Below are positions 61,025 to 64,000 of a DNA stretch of 64,000 nucleotides, piece by piece. Each line of letters begins with the position of its first letter. Position 1 is the first letter of the stretch. Location: NCBI RefSeq assembly GCF_000237925.1, contig NW_017386110.1, positions 144,110 to 208,109 of the forward strand, written 5' to 3'. The notes below the pieces were generated by a model. The model worked only from the letters and a program-made list of their open reading frames with translations, had not been told where the DNA came from and made no database searches. This DNA is from Schistosoma mansoni (taxonomy: Eukaryota > Platyhelminthes > Trematoda > Strigeidida > Schistosomatidae). The translations under genes were made by a program, and so were the position numbers.

Positions 61025-61950
61025 CTATATGAAACAATAAATTTTATTGGTAATGAAGAGGTATTCCTATTTATCAAGCAGACACAGAGCTGAATGTTTC
61101 ACTCCGAATTCATTCAAGTTTTAATTCTAATCTTAGTATTCGAGTCAATTATACATGAAGGTCAAGATCTGATTGGACTACTACTAAAAGTGTACAGAAT
61201 GAAAATTCTTCACTAGCCGTTATCTCATTATAATGAAGGATCTCCGATGTCTGTAGGTAATTAGTGGATATGTTCATCAGTGAATAATTAGATATTCTCC
61301 AAACATGATTTTAGATAATAGTAATAGTACAATGACGAGATAAGCTTGTTCATTCAAATGATTTTGATTTTAGGCAAGTTATATATATACTACTTATCAA
61401 TATTCGGTAAATAGTTTAATTCCTGGCAATTTCTACGCTTATGTTGTAACGTTTGTCGTATAATATTCTGAAATATTTACATATACTTACAACATTTATT
61501 ATATTTATCATTATAATTACTTTATCTCAATCATTGTAGTGGTTATTCACAAATTGTGTGTTTATTTAACTCTTGTTTGATCGCACCAGTTTCTTTATTG
61601 TTTTCTCTTGGTTCGGCTTTAGTTTGTTGGTAAACTGTTACCAAGTTTAGATATAACTGACATCTGTCTTTTGCACTATCGTATGTTGCAATTATTCTTT
61701 ATGTTATTGTTACAGGAAGCATTTTTTATTTCAGACAAAAAGATACGGTAAACGCCTTAGACACCTCACATTTTGAGTTGAGTTTGCTTACTAATCTTTG
61801 TACATTATTCATTAAAGAACCTCTATTTTAGACAAATCGTTGCTTTGTGAACTTCGATTGTGCGCGTATCTCAATCTGACGACGTAAACGCTTCAATAGA
61901 TTCGACAATCTATTTTTCCGTGATGGAGTGATAAACTTTGTATATTAGAT

Positions 61951-62179
61951 TTCTAGCGACCGAGTGGATAACGCGATGGCGTTTGAAGCGAGGGTACTGG
62001 GTTCGAGTCCCAGAGTGAACATCAACTCTGAGATGCAGGTACATCCAGCTGACCAGTCCCAAATAGGACGAAGCGCGCGTCCTGGATTACACTGCTAGCC
62101 ACTATCCATCTCTGCTTACCATGCTTGTGAATTAAGGTATATCGAGGCAATACGCACAATATGCACATATGCCAATTAT
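61951..62179 (+). mobile_element. Young family A (Sm-alpha-like) insertion, copy 2 only
   Basis: It has a complete tRNA-like head (B box ggttcgagtcc), ribozyme and tail. Flanking sequence at 61896-61957 is repeated at 62178-62239 (62 bp, one mismatch seen), a long target duplication. The empty site is in copy 1 near 31800-31870. The ribozyme reads CTGACCA and GAAG, so it is probably inactive despite the young insertion. Confidence 0.8.
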
Positions 62180-62239
62180 AGATTCGACAATCTATTTTTC
62201 CGTGATGGAGTGATAAACTTTGTATATTAGATTACTAGC

Positions 62240-63373
62240 AACTGTCCTAATTGTTTATCAAATATGTATTAACTTACTTTTCTAGACATTTTCCATAATG
62301 TGTTGACCTTCCAAATATAACGATTTTTATAGAATTACGCTGTTTCTTTAAACTAACTCGTAAACTGCTTTTAAGTGATCAATAGATTGACCGCCTTAGT
62401 AAAGCTGATGCCATCTGAGATACTGTTAACATGTTCATCTTACCTATCTGACTTCGGAAGAAAATAATCATCCTAGTGGTCAATAGTTTCAGAAGCCGTT
62501 ACATTTCTTCAAATATAAATTATGATTTTACTTTCTCACCTTGTTCCTAAGCTTCACTCAAATAATTCATCTTCTTTCTGCATTTTGAACTGAATTATCT
62601 ATGACGCAATCTATTTATAGAATCCTGTCTCAGCCTTTTTATTATTTTCGTCTTCATAAACATTCCTAGTTAACTTGTAGGGAAATCTGTATGGATGATC
62701 TTTTAATTCTTTCAAAATAACTGTCTTCTTACCAGTATACATCTACGTCAACTACAACCTTAAAAAGGACGTCTGTTATATAAAATTTGGGTACTTAATT
62801 TTTTCATGTGATTAATATGATGGAGAAAATATATTCTCAACGTACTAGATGAATAAGCTTTTCTATCCATATTTATACAATTTGTTATCCACTGTAATAA
62901 CCAACATACCAGTCTTAATACCTTCATATGGATTGAAATAATGAGGAATAAAAATTGATTTGATTAGGTTAATGAGATAATATAAAACTAAAAGATTTTA
63001 TGGGTCCCAACTGTTTGTTTATAATTATTTGTTTATATTTTTTCTAATGGATCATTTCTTTATAGGGTTCAACTGTTATTACTTACGAAACACTGGAATC
63101 CCAAGTTAATAAGACGCCTGAAAAATGTGTTTCAATTATAAATGAGCTTTGATTTCACTACCATTTACCTGTTTATTGACTTGAGATACTTCAATATAAA
63201 GTGACAGGTAATATAAATGATTCAAATACAATCATACCGGAGTCATTTATCAAACTACTGTTATTCGTGCTTTAAAATTATTGACACAATTTTGGTAAAC
63301 TTTGTCCTTCCTTGTGAGAGTCTTTTAAAAACCACAAGAAATGGAAACAAGCTGCATGATATTTTGAACTTAC
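62240..63373. other. Intron (copy 2)
   Basis: Nearly identical to 31870-32900 of copy 1, without the Penelope-like insertion. No exon is seen. Confidence 0.45.
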
Positions 63374-63571
63374 TTTCTTAGTTGTATTATTTTCTGTTAG
63401 CAAGTAATCGACGGAACATGGTTCCACCTGTATTTTACCAAAAGTATGTATCTGAATACCATAAGCTGCTCTTGTATAAGGCATAATACTCAGTTGAACA
63501 TTGAAGAATTGCAACTTTTCAACTTCATTCACGATTGAGGTGTCCTTTAATGTCATGACATTTTTCGCAAC
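63374..63571 (-). CDS. Diverging exon of modular extracellular protein (copy 2)
   Basis: Counterpart of 34922-35125, two codons shorter (66 codons), frame kept, with donor AAGAAA|GTAAGT. It reads VAKNVMTLKD at the start and GIQIHTFGKIQV where copy 1 has GIQIFTYIAGKFQV. Several further changes lie near the start. Confidence 0.65.
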
Positions 63572-63617
63572 CTATTCGTTACAAAGGAGGTTAACATGGT
63601 TTATACTGAAAACCTAC

Positions 63618-63796
63618 CAAATTAGGACCTGCAAATGCTATGACTTGGCTCTCACAAAAATTTACTGTAGAATTCTTACCTAATGGTGAAATTTTTGCTT
63701 CAAACTTAGCGGATACCAAACTTGTTTTATATATCTGGATAAAAACTGTTAGAAGAACTGATCGATTGGTTATTGGCAAGGTAGTCTTATAAACAC
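63618..63796 (-). CDS. Exon of modular extracellular protein (copy 2)
   Basis: Counterpart of 35172-35350 with the same borders and phases. Four residues differ. The preceding exon of this copy would lie beyond the window. Confidence 0.65.
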
Positions 63797-64000
63797 CTAA
63801 AATATATTTTAAATTAAATGTGAATATGTACATGTTAATATAAAATAAGAATTGCTCATCATAATGACTCGGGTTAGAAATATTCAAAGTAAGAATGCTT
63901 GTCAATAGGATTTATTAGAGTAAATCTCGAAAGTTCAGTAATGGAATATAATTAAAAATAATAGTTTAGTTTTGCTGTTTTTTAACACGACAGTGAGATC

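Larger units (their letters stand above)
42544..64000. repeat. Copy 2 of the large direct segmental duplication
   Basis: Same orientation as copy 1 (8011-35593) and continuing past the window end. Copy 2 alone carries about 430 bp at 43928-44360, an undamaged exon at 53983-54268 and a family A insertion at 61951-62179. It lacks several copy 1 blocks. Four N runs (five if its left edge is counted) sit in it, three of them in or beside repeats. Confidence 0.9.

Overview
The window looks like AT-rich nuclear DNA of a schistosome blood fluke (Schistosoma sp.; I cannot fix the species). The reasons are tRNA-headed repeats carrying the schistosome hammerhead ribozyme (the Sm-alpha type), an RTE/SR2-like LINE tail, Penelope-like GIY-YIG tails, Gypsy-type LTRs, and a gene split into many short exons by repeat-filled introns.

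The main host feature is one large gene, or two tandem genes, on the minus strand and spread over nearly the whole window. I recognise about 35 short exons (37-341 bp) with GT/AG borders, many in series with compatible phases, for example 14177>11970>11522>11169, 10220>8228>6359>2952 and 36824>35350>35125. They encode beta-rich, Asn-glycosylation-rich modules of roughly 60-110 residues without any enzyme motif. I read it as a modular extracellular protein of unknown family. Neither end of the gene lies in the window.

Layout, left to right. 1-1.8 kb: remains of a Gypsy-type LTR element. 2-8 kb: two exons, a composite hammerhead repeat and a solo LTR with a 5-bp target duplication. 8.0-35.6 kb: copy 1 of a large segment, with about 17 exons. 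35.6-42.3 kb: spacer with three more exons. 42.5-64 kb: copy 2 of the same segment in the same orientation, continuing past the window end. The copies differ by large insertions and deletions, nearly all in or next to mobile DNA, and copy 2 has four runs of N.

Most introns and several exons are almost identical between the copies. A subset of exons (near 11.9, 13.9, 29.2 and 35.0 kb) is clearly more diverged, with mostly amino-acid-changing substitutions. In the 261-bp exon at 29.2/59.6 kb I count by eye 19 differences, 18 of them nonsynonymous. This contrast is the most interesting signal here.

The second theme is two hammerhead families. Family A is Sm-alpha-like. Family B has a tRNA-like head and lies next to Penelope tails. 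They are repeatedly arranged as inverted pairs. Only two ribozymes keep all core residues: family A at 3769-3829 (+) and family B at 45330-45375 (-).
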